The notes under the pieces were generated by a model, which made no database searches, was not told where the DNA came from, and worked only from the letters and a program-made list of their open reading frames with translations. A stretch of 64,000 nt of DNA from Paraburkholderia xenovorans LB400 (GTDB lineage Bacteria; Pseudomonadota; Gammaproteobacteria; Burkholderiales; Burkholderiaceae), in assembly GCF_000013645.1 (NCBI RefSeq), contig NC_007952.1:2046001-2110000 (forward strand), read 5' to 3'. Positions 43,105-52,800 of this stretch are shown piece after piece; the first letter of the stretch is position 1; each line of letters opens with the position of its first letter. The position numbers were made by a program, and so were the translations under genes.

Positions 43105-43392
43105 TCACTGCCCTTTCGTGTCGCTGCTCGCATCTGCGCCGGGCATATTGGTCGAATCAGTCTTCGGCTTCTTCGCCTTCGACATGTGATGCGACTTCGA
43201 GCCGCTCGAACTCATCGCGCCCGACGCGGGTTGTCCGTTCGTGGTCGGTGCCGCCGTCGCGGCGCCGTGCGCGTTGCCCGAGCCACCGGTGCCACCGTTG
43301 CCGCCATTACCGTTGCCGCCGCCCGCTTGCGCGAACGCTGCGCCCGACACGACGACGAGTGCCGATACCAACCATGCTTGTGAAGTTTTCAT
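43105..43392 (-). CDS. Small exported Gly/Ser-rich protein
   Basis: A 95-residue protein with a signal peptide (cut near AFAQ, residue 21) and a low-complexity Gly/Asn then Ser/Lys-rich mature part (GGGNGNGGNGGTGGSGN). No known domain. ATG 43392 follows GGGAGAG. Small periplasmic proteins of this composition occur widely in Burkholderia; function unknown. Confidence 0.75.
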   Translation of the reverse strand: MKTSQAWLVSALVVVSGAAFAQAGGGNGNGGNGGTGGSGNAHGAATAAPTTNGQPASGAMSSSGSKSHHMSKAKKPKTDSTNMPGADASSDTKGQ

Positions 43393-43713
43393 CGAGTTCT
43401 CTCCCTGGGTAGTTAGCAGCGTGGGTTCCTGCATGCGCTGTTGCAGAAACAACGAGCAAGGGCTATGCCGCAGGACGGCGTTCGTGCCGGCCACACTCAC
43501 CCATGCGGACCGCGAGCGAAATAATTTCAAACATGCCAGCACGCTTTACGCGTGCGGTACGGCCCACCGCAAGTGTCCAACGCCAACGCACACACCTGAA
43601 CACGGCCCGTATGAGCTCCGCTTGCGACCGCTGCACCGCGTGTCTACCTCCCGGAACAGAAGGAACGCCGGTTGCTCAAGCTTCCACATACCCACCTGTA
43701 GAGGAGTCACATC
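43393..43713. other. 320-bp divergent spacer
   Basis: Separates the small exported protein gene (minus) and the PRC-barrel gene (plus, GAGGAG at 43698-43703). I see no gene and no recognised site. Confidence 0.55.
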
Positions 43714-44241
43714 ATGCTCAACCAGACACAGACGCAAGCCGGCATGCGCGAGGGCGAAGGCGCCCGTATCGTCGGCAAAGGCAGCGCCACCGCCGACGGT
43801 CCCGGTCCCGACGTGATGGCGGCCGCCACGCTGGACGGCAACAAGGTGCTCAGCAGCGACGGCGAAGATATCGGCAAGATCAAGGACATCATGCTCGACG
43901 TCAATTCGGGACGCGTCGCGTACGCCGTGCTCTCGAGCGGAGGCTTTCTCGGCATCGGCGACAAGCTGCTTGCGATTCCGTGGCACGCGTTGACGCTCGA
44001 TACGGAGCAGAAATGCTTCGTGCTGAACATGACCGCGGAACGCGTGAAGAATGCACCGGGCTTCGATAAGGACCATTGGCCGGCGATGGCGGATCAGACA
44101 TGGGCGACTTCCGTGCATCAGTACTACGGCAGCGAACCGTACTGGGGCCGCGATCCGTACGATCGACGCGACGACTACGGCGTAGGCGACATTCCGCCGG
44201 GATCGTCGGACGCACCCGAGGCTGGCGGATTGAAGTTGTAA
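43714..44241 (+). CDS. PRC-barrel domain protein
   Basis: A 175-residue protein with a PRC-barrel at about residues 27-110 (LDGNKVLSSDGEDIGKIKDIMLDVNSGRVAYAVLSSGGFLGIGDKLLAIPW). The tail is Tyr/Asp/Pro-rich. PRC-barrel proteins of this size are common in stress regions of betaproteobacteria and may bind RNA, metal or other proteins. Strong ribosome site GAGGAG before the ATG. Confidence 0.92.
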   Translation: MLNQTQTQAGMREGEGARIVGKGSATADGPGPDVMAAATLDGNKVLSSDGEDIGKIKDIMLDVNSGRVAYAVLSSGGFLGIGDKLLAIPWHALTLDTEQKCFVLNMTAERVKNAPGFDKDHWPAMADQTWATSVHQYYGSEPYWGRDPYDRRDDYGVGDIPPGSSDAPEAGGLKL

Positions 44242-44418
44242 AGCGCGCTCACGGCGGGCACATGCGGCCACCCCAGTTGCCGCGCCCTGAGCCGATGCGC
44301 CGGCATGCCGCCATCGCGGCAGCCGGCGCATTTCACTTTGAGCGGGAGTTGCAAGACGTTGCAAGACATCACAACCGCGCCCGCGCGCGCGGGCACATTC
44401 CGATAAGGAGCCGGCACC

Positions 44419-44805
44419 ATGCCCACCCGAAAGTCCACCACCCGATCGAAACGCCCTGTGGCGCGCGGCAAGTCCGGACGGCCGCCGCGCCAGCGGCACG
44501 CGCAGGCACAGGCCGCCCATCGCGCGAAGAGTCCGAAAAAATGGTCGCATCACGTGATGGAAACCAGTGACGCGATGGACATCCAGCACGACATTTTCAA
44601 AACCGGCAGCGCCGAATCGATCGCGCACTCGCTCAAGCAGTCGTCGACGAAAAGCCGCCGCCGCAAGGGCACGCCGTTCCAGTCGGCCATGTCGATGCTG
44701 AACTTCTATATCAATCGCGCGGGAAGGAACCTGCCGAAAGCGCGCCGTGATACCTTGCAACAGGCCAAGCGCAAGCTGCGCGAAGCATTCGGACGCGCGC
44801 CTTGA
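44419..44805 (+). CDS. DUF3175-family protein
   Basis: A 128-residue highly basic protein. An Arg/Lys-rich leader of about 38 residues precedes the DUF3175 domain (KKWSHHVMETSDAMDI, then SMLNFYINRAGRNLP). The charge suggests nucleic-acid binding. AAGGAG precedes the ATG. It lies 177 bp after the PRC-barrel gene. Confidence 0.88.
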   Translation: MPTRKSTTRSKRPVARGKSGRPPRQRHAQAQAAHRAKSPKKWSHHVMETSDAMDIQHDIFKTGSAESIAHSLKQSSTKSRRRKGTPFQSAMSMLNFYINRAGRNLPKARRDTLQQAKRKLREAFGRAP

Positions 44806-44810
44806 AATGG

Positions 44811-44829
44811 CGCGTCAGTGACTGACGCG
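44811..44829. repeat. 19-bp palindrome
   Basis: CGCGTCAGT-G-ACTGACGCG, perfect 9-bp arms around one base, 6 bp after the DUF3175 stop and 57 bp before the antiporter start. It may be an operator or a terminator stem; no T run follows. Confidence 0.7.
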
Positions 44830-44885
44830 TCCGCGCATTCTTCAACCGGCCATGCATGCGGCACGCGCATGCGAGCCCTCACCGG

Positions 44886-46211
44886 ATGCTCATGCACGAA
44901 ACTTTGTGGTTTCTCATCGTTGGCGGCGTGCTCGTTTTCATGGGCCTCGCGGCAACGACTCTGCGGCGGCTGCCCGTCAGCGCCGCCATGTTCTACCTCG
45001 CGATCGGCTATGCCCTCGGGCCGCCCGGCATCGGCCTGCTGCGCCTCGACATGATCGCCGACGCGCACCTGCTGCGCGTCATCACCGAAGTCGCGCTACT
45101 CGTCTCGCTGTTTGCCATCGGCCTGCGCCTGCGGTTAGGCATGCTGGAGAAACTCTGGACCGTGCCGCTGCGGCTCGGCTTCCTTGCCATGCTGGCGACC
45201 ATTCCGCTGCTGACGCTGTTTGGCGTCTATGCGCTGAATCTCGGCTGGGGGCCGGCATTGCTGCTGGCGGCGATTCTCGCGCCCACCGACCCGGTGCTCG
45301 CCCACGATGTGCAAGTGCACAACCCGGGGGACCACGACCTGCTGCGCTTCGCGCTCTCCGGCGAAGGCGGTCTGAACGACGGTATCGCACTGCCCTTCGC
45401 GGTGCTCGGCTTGACGTTGTGCGCCGCGCCCGCCGCCGCGGCGGGCGATCTGCTGAACCTGAAGCTCGCGGGCAGCATCGTATGGGGCGTGGCGGGCGCG
45501 CTCGCTATCGGCGGCGGCCTCGGCTGGGCCACGACGCACGCGGTGGCATGGCTGCGTACGCGCCACGCGCAGGCGCTCGGGCTCGAAGGTTTCTTCGCGC
45601 TCGGCCTGATCGAACTCTGTTTCGGCGCCGCGCAGCTCGCGCAGACCTACGGTTTTCTGGCCGTGTTCGCGGCCGGTGTCGCGATGCGCCGCGTCGAGCA
45701 CCGCGCGAGCGGCGGCATGTCGGCTCGCAAGGCAATCGGCACCGTCGACTCCGAAGACGTGGAAGCGACCGCGGCAAACCCGAGCAAGGCACATGCGTTC
45801 ATGACGGAGTCGGTACTCGGCTTCACGATCGAGCTCGAACGCATTGCCGAGGTCGCCGTCATGGCGATGGTCGGCAACGTGCTCGCCACGATGCAAGCGC
45901 CGCTCTTCACCTGGCAGACCGTCGCACTCACCGTCACGCTGTTTGTCCTGGTGCGGCCCGTGTCGGTGGAGTTGTCGCTGCTCGGCTCCAGCGCGACGCC
46001 GACGCAACGGCGCCTCATGAGCTGGTTCGGCATACGCGGCATCGGTTCGTTTTATTACCTCGCATTCGCACTCGAAAACGGCAGCGCGGCCAACGTCGCC
46101 CCGCTCGTGCCGCTCACGCTGGCGGTGATTGCGGCGTCAGTCGTGGTGCACGGTGTCTCGGCGACGCCGTTGATGAACTGGTATCACCGGCTGCGCAGTC
46201 GTGAAGGTTAG
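44886..46211 (+). CDS. CPA1-family cation:proton antiporter
   Basis: A 441-residue inner-membrane antiporter (NhaP/CPA1 type) with about 12 helices. Seen are AAILAPTDPVLAHDVQVHNPGDHDLLRFALSGEGGLNDG, the typical TDP and the Asp of GGLNDG, and a late SWFGIRGIGSFYYLAFA. It exchanges Na+ or K+ for H+. The start is uncertain: ATG 44886 and 44892 are both possible and the ribosome site is poor. Confidence 0.9.
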   Translation: MLMHETLWFLIVGGVLVFMGLAATTLRRLPVSAAMFYLAIGYALGPPGIGLLRLDMIADAHLLRVITEVALLVSLFAIGLRLRLGMLEKLWTVPLRLGFLAMLATIPLLTLFGVYALNLGWGPALLLAAILAPTDPVLAHDVQVHNPGDHDLLRFALSGEGGLNDGIALPFAVLGLTLCAAPAAAAGDLLNLKLAGSIVWGVAGALAIGGGLGWATTHAVAWLRTRHAQALGLEGFFALGLIELCFGAAQLAQTYGFLAVFAAGVAMRRVEHRASGGMSARKAIGTVDSEDVEATAANPSKAHAFMTESVLGFTIELERIAEVAVMAMVGNVLATMQAPLFTWQTVALTVTLFVLVRPVSVELSLLGSSATPTQRRLMSWFGIRGIGSFYYLAFALENGSAANVAPLVPLTLAVIAASVVVHGVSATPLMNWYHRLRSREG

Positions 46212-46364
46212 TCATGAGTGGTCAGGCGCGTGGATACGCAGCGCTTTTTGATTTGCACGGGTTCGCACAGATTCGCACGAGCCGGCGAGCCCGCCTCTGC
46301 CCGCCGTAAATTGAAGTCGCTAGAATACGGAACCCTCCTGCTGCAACAAGGCTTCTCACATTCA

Positions 46365-46934
46365 ATGACCTTACGCGACGATCCGATACGTACGGCGCGG
46401 GCGAGCGCCGCCAATTCGCTGTTTGCCTTTCTCAAGTCGTTGCCGCCCGGCGAGCGCCTGATCGAAGGCGGTTTCATGGCCGTGCAGGCGGTGGCGGGCG
46501 CGAGCCTCGCTTTCGCCATCGGCCGCGCGCTGCATACCGAGCAGGCGTTCTGGGCCTGCATCACCGCGATCGCGGTCAGCCAGCATAGCTATATCGACAC
46601 GCGCAACCTGTCGCGCGACCAGTTCATCGGCGCGATGGTCGGCGGCTTGTGCGGGCTCGTGGGCACGACGCTGGGCGCCGGCTATTTCGCGGCCTATGCG
46701 GCTACGGTCGGGGTGGCGATCATCATGTGCTGGATTCTGAACGTCGGCAGTGCGGCGCGTCTGGGCGGCATTACCGCGACGATCATGCTGCTGGTGCCGG
46801 GCATGGGTCCGGCGTGGGACAAAGCCCTGCTGCGCCTCGGCGAAGTGACGCTCGGCACGGTCTGCGCGTTGCTGGTTGCCTTTCTCATGTCGTGGATCGA
46901 GGAACGCTGGTTCGGCAAGCCGCACAAGACCTAG
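46365..46934 (+). CDS. FUSC-family membrane protein
   Basis: A 189-residue inner-membrane protein resembling the N-terminal membrane half of FUSC/aromatic acid exporters (YccS/AaeB-like), with about five or six helices (AVQAVAGASLAFAIGRALHTEQAFWACITAIAV and AARLGGITATIMLLVPG). It lacks the cytosolic domain of long members. ATG 46365 is chosen since the open upstream part is not coding-like. It overlaps the convergent AraC gene by four bases. Confidence 0.87.
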   Translation: MTLRDDPIRTARASAANSLFAFLKSLPPGERLIEGGFMAVQAVAGASLAFAIGRALHTEQAFWACITAIAVSQHSYIDTRNLSRDQFIGAMVGGLCGLVGTTLGAGYFAAYAATVGVAIIMCWILNVGSAARLGGITATIMLLVPGMGPAWDKALLRLGEVTLGTVCALLVAFLMSWIEERWFGKPHKT

Positions 46935-47881
46935 CTTTGCGCCGCATCGCTCTCCTGCGGAAGACGCCGGTAACGTCCCGGCGTCACGCCCACGCTTTGC
47001 TGAAACGCCTTGCCGAAGGCGGCCTCCGATTGATAACCCACCGCTTCGCCGATCTCGGCCGCGCTGCGCTGCGTGCGCCGCAGCAGATCGCACGCTATGG
47101 TCATACGGATCTGCGTGAGAAAGTCCATCACCGTCATGCCCGCACGCTCGTTGAAATGGCGTGCATAGGTGGCGCGCGACATGGCGGCGAGCTCGCCGAG
47201 TTCCGCAATGGACCACGCCCGCTCGGGGGCGTCCAGCATGCCTTGCACGGAAGCGCCGAGGCGCGCGTCGGCAAGTAGCGCGAGCACGCCCGACCTCGAT
47301 GCGTTCTGCTCGCCGTGCGCGCGCAACGCCATCGCAAAGAGCGCCTGGCTCAATGCGGTGACGATTGCCAGAGCGCCCGCCTGGCGCCGTTCGGCCTCGG
47401 TCCGCATCAGCGCGATTACCGTTTGCAGCGAGCCCAGCGCTTGCATGCCGCTCAGCGAAACATGGAACGGATCGGGCAATGCGTTCAGCAGCAGCGCAGA
47501 TGATCCCGGTGCATAGAGGAAACGGCCGCACAGAAGATCGACGTCGGCAGAAACGTGCGCGTTATCGTGGCCGTCATTGCGCCGCAACGGCAGCATGCCG
47601 TCATGGCCGAGCGTCAACGGCGCGGTGGCCGCCAACCGCTTCACGTCGCGCACGCGATGCGCCGCGCCGCGAGGAAACAGTATGAAATCACCCGCGCCGA
47701 GAGCGTGCTGCTTACCGTTGGCGGTTTCGACGATGCACGCGCCGTCCAGCACCAGGTGGAACGGTGCGATGCCGGCTTCCATCGGGTCATGATCGAGGTC
47801 GAAGGCGCCCGAAAGCAGGCAACGCAGATCGAGACTGGCTTGCGGCCGGGCGAGGTCGAGCAGTCGGCTGAGCGTATCCAT
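46931..47881 (-). CDS. AraC-family regulator with cupin domain
   Basis: A 316-residue regulator: an N-terminal cupin ligand-binding domain (ACIVETANGKQHALGAGDFILFPRGAAHRV) and C-terminal double helix-turn-helix (AIAELGELAAMSRATYARHFNERAGMTVMDFLTQIRM and AAEIGEAVGYQSEAAFGKAF). It is divergent from the AhpD-like gene (116-bp spacer) and so is its likely regulator. ATG 47881 is preferred to a GTG at 47890. Confidence 0.9.
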   Translation of the reverse strand: MDTLSRLLDLARPQASLDLRCLLSGAFDLDHDPMEAGIAPFHLVLDGACIVETANGKQHALGAGDFILFPRGAAHRVRDVKRLAATAPLTLGHDGMLPLRRNDGHDNAHVSADVDLLCGRFLYAPGSSALLLNALPDPFHVSLSGMQALGSLQTVIALMRTEAERRQAGALAIVTALSQALFAMALRAHGEQNASRSGVLALLADARLGASVQGMLDAPERAWSIAELGELAAMSRATYARHFNERAGMTVMDFLTQIRMTIACDLLRRTQRSAAEIGEAVGYQSEAAFGKAFQQSVGVTPGRYRRLPQESDAAQS

Positions 47882-47997
47882 GAGACGCACGCGCTAAAAG
47901 TTGAGCGAATCGAGTATTCAGGATATCCCGGCGCAGCGCAATACTTGTCTCACGACGCCGGCACCTGCCGGCGCGCAACAGACCAAGGAGCACTGCC

Positions 47998-48366
47998 ATG
48001 TTGAACTGGATCGACTACCGCCAAGAACTGTTCGGCCGTATCGGCGAGATCGCCAAACTGTCGCCGGATACCGTCAGGGGCTATCAGGCGATATCGGGCG
48101 CCGGCCAGAAGAAAGACCTGCTCGGCGCCAGAACACGCGAGCTGATTGCGCTCGCCGTGGCGGTCAGCCTGCGCTGTGACGGCTGTATCACCGTGCACAC
48201 GGCCGAAGCGCTCAAGCATGGCGCGACGCGTGATGAAATCGCCGAAGCGCTGGGCGTGGCGGTCGCGATCAACGCGGGGGCCGCGATGGTGTATTCGGCT
48301 CGCACGATGGATGCCGCCGCCGCTTATGCGGCTGAAGCGGCGGACGCAGGCCAGGCCGCTGGTTGA
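47998..48366 (+). CDS. Carboxymuconolactone decarboxylase/AhpD-like protein
   Basis: A 122-residue protein of the CMD/AhpD superfamily with the redox-active CxxC in SLRCDGCITVHTAEALKHGAT (about residues 58-61) and the closing His proton relay. It likely acts as a peroxidase or thiol reductant. AAGGAG precedes the ATG. The divergent AraC gene is the likely regulator. Confidence 0.92.
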   Translation: MLNWIDYRQELFGRIGEIAKLSPDTVRGYQAISGAGQKKDLLGARTRELIALAVAVSLRCDGCITVHTAEALKHGATRDEIAEALGVAVAINAGAAMVYSARTMDAAAAYAAEAADAGQAAG

Positions 48367-48429
48367 GCACATTGACCCGGCTCGCTGACGGAGTGCGCTG
48401 AATGAGTACGCCGACTGAGCGGACAGAAT

Positions 48430-48455
48430 GAGCACAGCATTCGCACGCTGTGCTC
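48430..48455. terminator. Hairpin between convergent genes
   Basis: Perfect 9-bp stem GAGCACAGC / GCTGTGCTC (48430-48438 with 48447-48455) in the gap between the AhpD-like gene and the convergent aldo/keto reductase gene. No T run; likely a shared terminator. Confidence 0.5.
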
Positions 48456-48511
48456 ACCTCACGCTTCGCGCGGCGTCCGCCCTGCGCTCGGCTGGCTTCT
48501 TACGTCCGGCA

Positions 48512-49561
48512 CTACGCCGGATGCCGCACCTCCTCCAACTGCTTGCGGCGCGGCTCGCCCTGACGGTCCAGCATCCAGCCCGGGTACTCCGCCGGCAGCG
48601 CGCTGACCTGATCGAGCTTCGCGAGTTCGTCCGCAGTCAGCGAGACGGCGGTGGCCGCGATGTTGTCGTCCAGTTGCTCGACCTTCTTTGCGCCGACGAT
48701 CACCGAGGTCACCACGCGCTGATGCAGCAGCCAGGCCAGCGCGATCTGCGCCACCGACACCTTCTTCGTCCCGGCGATATCGCGCATCACGTCGATGCAG
48801 TCGTACGCACGTTCGCGATTGACCGGCGGAAAATCGAAGGTTGTGCGGCGGCTGCCCGCTTCGCCCTGCTGCTCGCGTCCATATTTGCCGCTCAGCAAGC
48901 CGCCCGCGAGCGGACTCCACACCATCAGACCGAGACCCTCGCTGCGCAGCATCGGCGCAAGTTCGCGTTCGAGATCGCGGCCCGCCAGCGTGTAATACGC
49001 CTGCAGCGTTTCGAAGCGCGCGAGCCCCAGGCGCTCCGAGATGCCGAGCGCTTTGGCGATCTGCCACGCCGCCCAGTTCGACACGCCGACGTAGCGCACA
49101 TGGCCGTGCTGCACCAGCGTATCGAGCGCGCGCAGGGTTTCTTCGATCGGCGTGGCCGCATCGAAGCCGTGAATCTGATACAGGTCGACGTGATCGAGTT
49201 GCAGGCGCTTCAGACTCGCCTTCACGCCGTCGATGATGTGGTAGCGCGAGGCGCCGCGCGCATTGGGAAACTCGCCCGTCTGGCCGAAGACTTTGGTGGC
49301 CACCACCACTTTGTCGCGCGGCACCTTGAGGTTTTTCAGCGCCTGGCCCGTGATCTGTTCGGAGAGACCTTCCGCATAGACGTCGGCCGTGTCGATGAAA
49401 TTGATGCCCGCGTCGAGCGCCCGGCCGACCAGCCGCTCCGCGTCGCCCTGCTGCAGATCGCCGATCTGCTTCCACATGCCTTCGCCACCGCCGAAGGTCA
49501 TCGTGCCCAGACATAATTCTGAAACAAACACACCGGTACGGCCCAACTGGTTGTATCGCAT
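48512..49561 (-). CDS. Aldo/keto reductase
   Basis: A 349-residue NADPH-dependent aldo/keto reductase of the YajO/YghZ-like subgroup. Catalytic residues are in INFIDTADVYAEGLSEQ (Asp, Tyr), the KVVVATKVFG strand (Lys) and DHVDLYQIHGFD (His); the coenzyme site ends with SVIVGAKKVEQLDDN. ATG 49561 follows GGAG at eight bases. The substrate is unknown. Confidence 0.92.
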   Translation of the reverse strand: MRYNQLGRTGVFVSELCLGTMTFGGGEGMWKQIGDLQQGDAERLVGRALDAGINFIDTADVYAEGLSEQITGQALKNLKVPRDKVVVATKVFGQTGEFPNARGASRYHIIDGVKASLKRLQLDHVDLYQIHGFDAATPIEETLRALDTLVQHGHVRYVGVSNWAAWQIAKALGISERLGLARFETLQAYYTLAGRDLERELAPMLRSEGLGLMVWSPLAGGLLSGKYGREQQGEAGSRRTTFDFPPVNRERAYDCIDVMRDIAGTKKVSVAQIALAWLLHQRVVTSVIVGAKKVEQLDDNIAATAVSLTADELAKLDQVSALPAEYPGWMLDRQGEPRRKQLEEVRHPA

Positions 49562-49899
49562 TGCCGAGACTCCATCATGGATTCGTGGATGGGTGAGGCG
49601 TAGAGAGTACTGCAATTAGAAAAATCCGGCAGAGCGTGAAACGCGCGTGCGCCTGCCGGCCAGCGGGTCGATGTATATTCCAAACTCCTTACGATCCATT
49701 CGGCTGCGCGCCTGGCCGTAGCGCATCGTCAGGACGGCAAAAATTGCCGTGGAACGGGCGCTTCGATTGCAACGTTACCGCCGGCAAGTCAGGTTCGGCA
49801 AAGCCCGCGCAAACCTGCCAGACTGACTCCTGATCCTTGCAGCTGGCGCGATTTCGTCGCCCTCTGGATATGGCACGTCACGTCCCCATCTATGCAAGC
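49562..49899. other. 338-bp divergent spacer
   Basis: Lies between the aldo/keto reductase and Lhr genes and must contain both promoters. The region 49660-49690 is locally AT-rich. I see no gene and no recognised site; the Lhr start may lie within its last 65 bp. Confidence 0.5.
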
Positions 49900-52800
49900 A
49901 TGACTTCGGCCCCCGCTCTCCCCGCCGCTGCCCCCGGCGCGGCTTCCGGCAACGCATCCGGCCCTGTCGCGACGCCCGCGACGGGGCGATCCACCGCACA
50001 CGCGCTGGATGATTTCCATCCCGCGGTCGCAAGCTGGTTCCTGAAGACGTTCCCCGCGCCCACCGACGCCCAAGCCGCCGCGTGGCCGCAGATTCGCCGT
50101 GGCCGCTCTACGCTGGTGGCCGCGCCGACGGGGTCGGGCAAAACGCTCACCGCGTTCCTGTCCGCGCTCGACGATCTGGTTCAGCAAGGGCTCGCCGCCG
50201 GCGGCGCACTGCCCGACGAAACGCTGGTGGTCTACGTTTCGCCGTTAAAGGCGCTGTCCAACGACATTCGCCTCAATCTGCAACTGCCGTTGCAAGGCAT
50301 CGCCGCGGAACTCGAAGCGCGCGGCTTGCCGGCGCTGGACATCCGCACCGCCGTGCGCACCGGCGACACCACGCAGCAGGAGCGCAACGCGTTGAAAAAG
50401 CGGGCGCCGCATATTCTCGTGACCACGCCGGAATCGCTTTACGTGCTGCTCGGTTCGGACTCCGGCCGCCGCATGCTCTCGACCGTGCGCACCGTGATCG
50501 TCGACGAAATTCACGCGCTCGCCGGCAGCAAGCGCGGCAGTCATCTCGCGCTCAGCCTGGAGCGGCTGGACGCGCTGTGTCAGCGGCGCTTGCCGCGAAT
50601 CGGCTTGTCCGCGACGCAAAAACCGGTGAGCGCGGTCGCGCGCTTTCTGGTGGGTGGCGCGAGCATCGACAGCGGCATTCCCGCCGATTGCGCGATTGTC
50701 GACGTCGGTCATGTGCGCGAACGCGATCTCGCGCTGGAAATTCCGCCCGTGCCGCTCGAAGCGGTGATGCCCAACGAGGTGTGGGAACGCGTCTACGACC
50801 GTCTCGCCGAACTCGTGGCCATGCACCGCACCACCCTGATCTTCGTCAACACGCGCCGCATGGCCGAGCGCGCCGCGCGTCATCTGACCGAGCGGCTGGG
50901 CAAGGAGGCGGTTGCCGCGCACCACGGCAGCCTCGCCAGGGAACACCGGTTCGACGCCGAACAGCGCCTGAAACGCGGCGAACTGCGCGTGCTGATCGCC
51001 ACCGCTTCGCTGGAACTCGGCATCGATATCGGCGACGTCGATCTGGTCTGCCAGATGGGTTCGCCGCGCGCGATCGCACCGTTCCTGCAACGCGTCGGAC
51101 GCTCGGGGCATCATGTCGGGGGCATGCCCAAGGGCCGGCTTTTTCCGGCTTCGCGCGACGATCTGATCGAATGCGCCGCGCTGCTCGACTGCGTGCGGCG
51201 CGGCGAACTCGACGCGCTGCGCATTCCGCGCGCGCCGCTCGACGTGCTTGCCCAGCAGATCGTCGCGGAGGTGTCGAGCGCCGAGTGGAGCGAAGACGCG
51301 CTGTTCGACATGATGCGGCGCGCCGCGCCATACGCGGACCTGACGCGCGAACAGTACGACGCCGTGCTGCGCATGCTCGTTGAAGGCTATACGAGCCGCA
51401 ACGGTCCGCGCGGCGCCTATCTTCACCGCGACGTGTTGAGCGGCACGCTGCGCGGCCGGCGCGGCGGCAAGCTGGTGGCCGTCACCTCGGGCGGCACCAT
51501 TCCCGAGAACGCCGACTATGCCGTGGTGCTCGAACCGCAGGCGATCAATATCGGCACCGTGAACGAGGATTTCGCCGTCGAAAGTCTGGCCGGCGACGTG
51601 TTTCAGCTCGGCAATGCCTCATATCGGATTCTGCGGATCGAAAGCGGGCGCGTGCGGGTCGAGGACGCGCAGGGCCAGCCGCCGAATATTCCTTTCTGGC
51701 TCGGAGAAGCGCCGGGACGCAGCGACGAACTGTCGTTCGGCGTCGCGCGTTTGCGCGAGCAGATCGGGCGCCTTCTCGACGGCAAGGATCCGGCAATGCC
51801 GGCTACCGTTGCGAACGCAACCGGAACCGAGGTTCAAGCCGAGGAGATAACAACGCTCCCCGTCCGCCTCGACCACGCGACCCAGTGGCTCACCGACAAC
51901 CTCGGTCTCGACGAAGCCGCCGCGCGCCAGATCGTCGACTATCTCGCCCGCGCGCGTGCCGCGCTCAGCGTGCTGCCCACGCAGAACACCCTCGTCATGG
52001 AGCGTTTCTTCGACGAATCCGGCGGCACGCAGCTCGTGATTCACGCGCCGTTCGGCAGCCGCGTGAATCGCGCCTGGGGCCTCGCGCTGCGCAAGCGGTT
52101 TTGCCGCACCTTCAACTTCGAACTGCAAGCCGCCGCCACCGAGGACGCGATCGTGCTGTCGCTGACCGGCAGCCACTCCTTCGTGCTCGACGAGGTGTGG
52201 CGCTATCTGCATTCGAACAGCGCGGAGCATCTCCTGATTCAGGCGCTGCTCGACGCGCCGCTGTTCGGCGTGCGCTGGCGCTGGAACGCGACCACCGCGC
52301 TCGGCTTGCCGCGTTACACCGGCGGGCGCAAGACCGCGCCGCAATTGCAGCGCATGCGCAGCGAGGATCTGCTGGCGAGCGTGTTTCCCGAACAGGCCGC
52401 GTGTCTGGAGAACGTGGTCGGCGAACGCGAGCTGCCGCATCATCCGTTAGTGGACCAAACTGTCGACGACTGTCTGCACGAGGCGATGGACAGCGAACGC
52501 TGGCTCGCGCTGCTGCGTCGTATCGAACAGGGCGAGGTGCAACTGGTCGCGCGCGATTTGCCGGCGCCCTCGCCGCTCGCCGCCGAAATCCTCAATGCAA
52601 AGCCATACGCGTATCTCGACGACGCGCCCATCGAGGAACGCCGCACACAAGCCGTGCTGAATCGCCGCTGGACGGACCCGTCGAGTGCCGACGATCTCGG
52701 CGCGCTGGATGCGGGCGCCATTGAAAGCGTGCGCGACGACGCATGGCCGCAGGCACGCAATGCCGACGAAATGCACGAAGCGCTGACGGGCCTCGCCTGC

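Noticed and set aside
43640..43712. GGAAC elements upstream of the PRC-barrel gene as an ECF-type stress promoter
   Set aside because: The spacing to a second conserved element does not fit, and GGAAC is frequent by chance in this GC-rich DNA.
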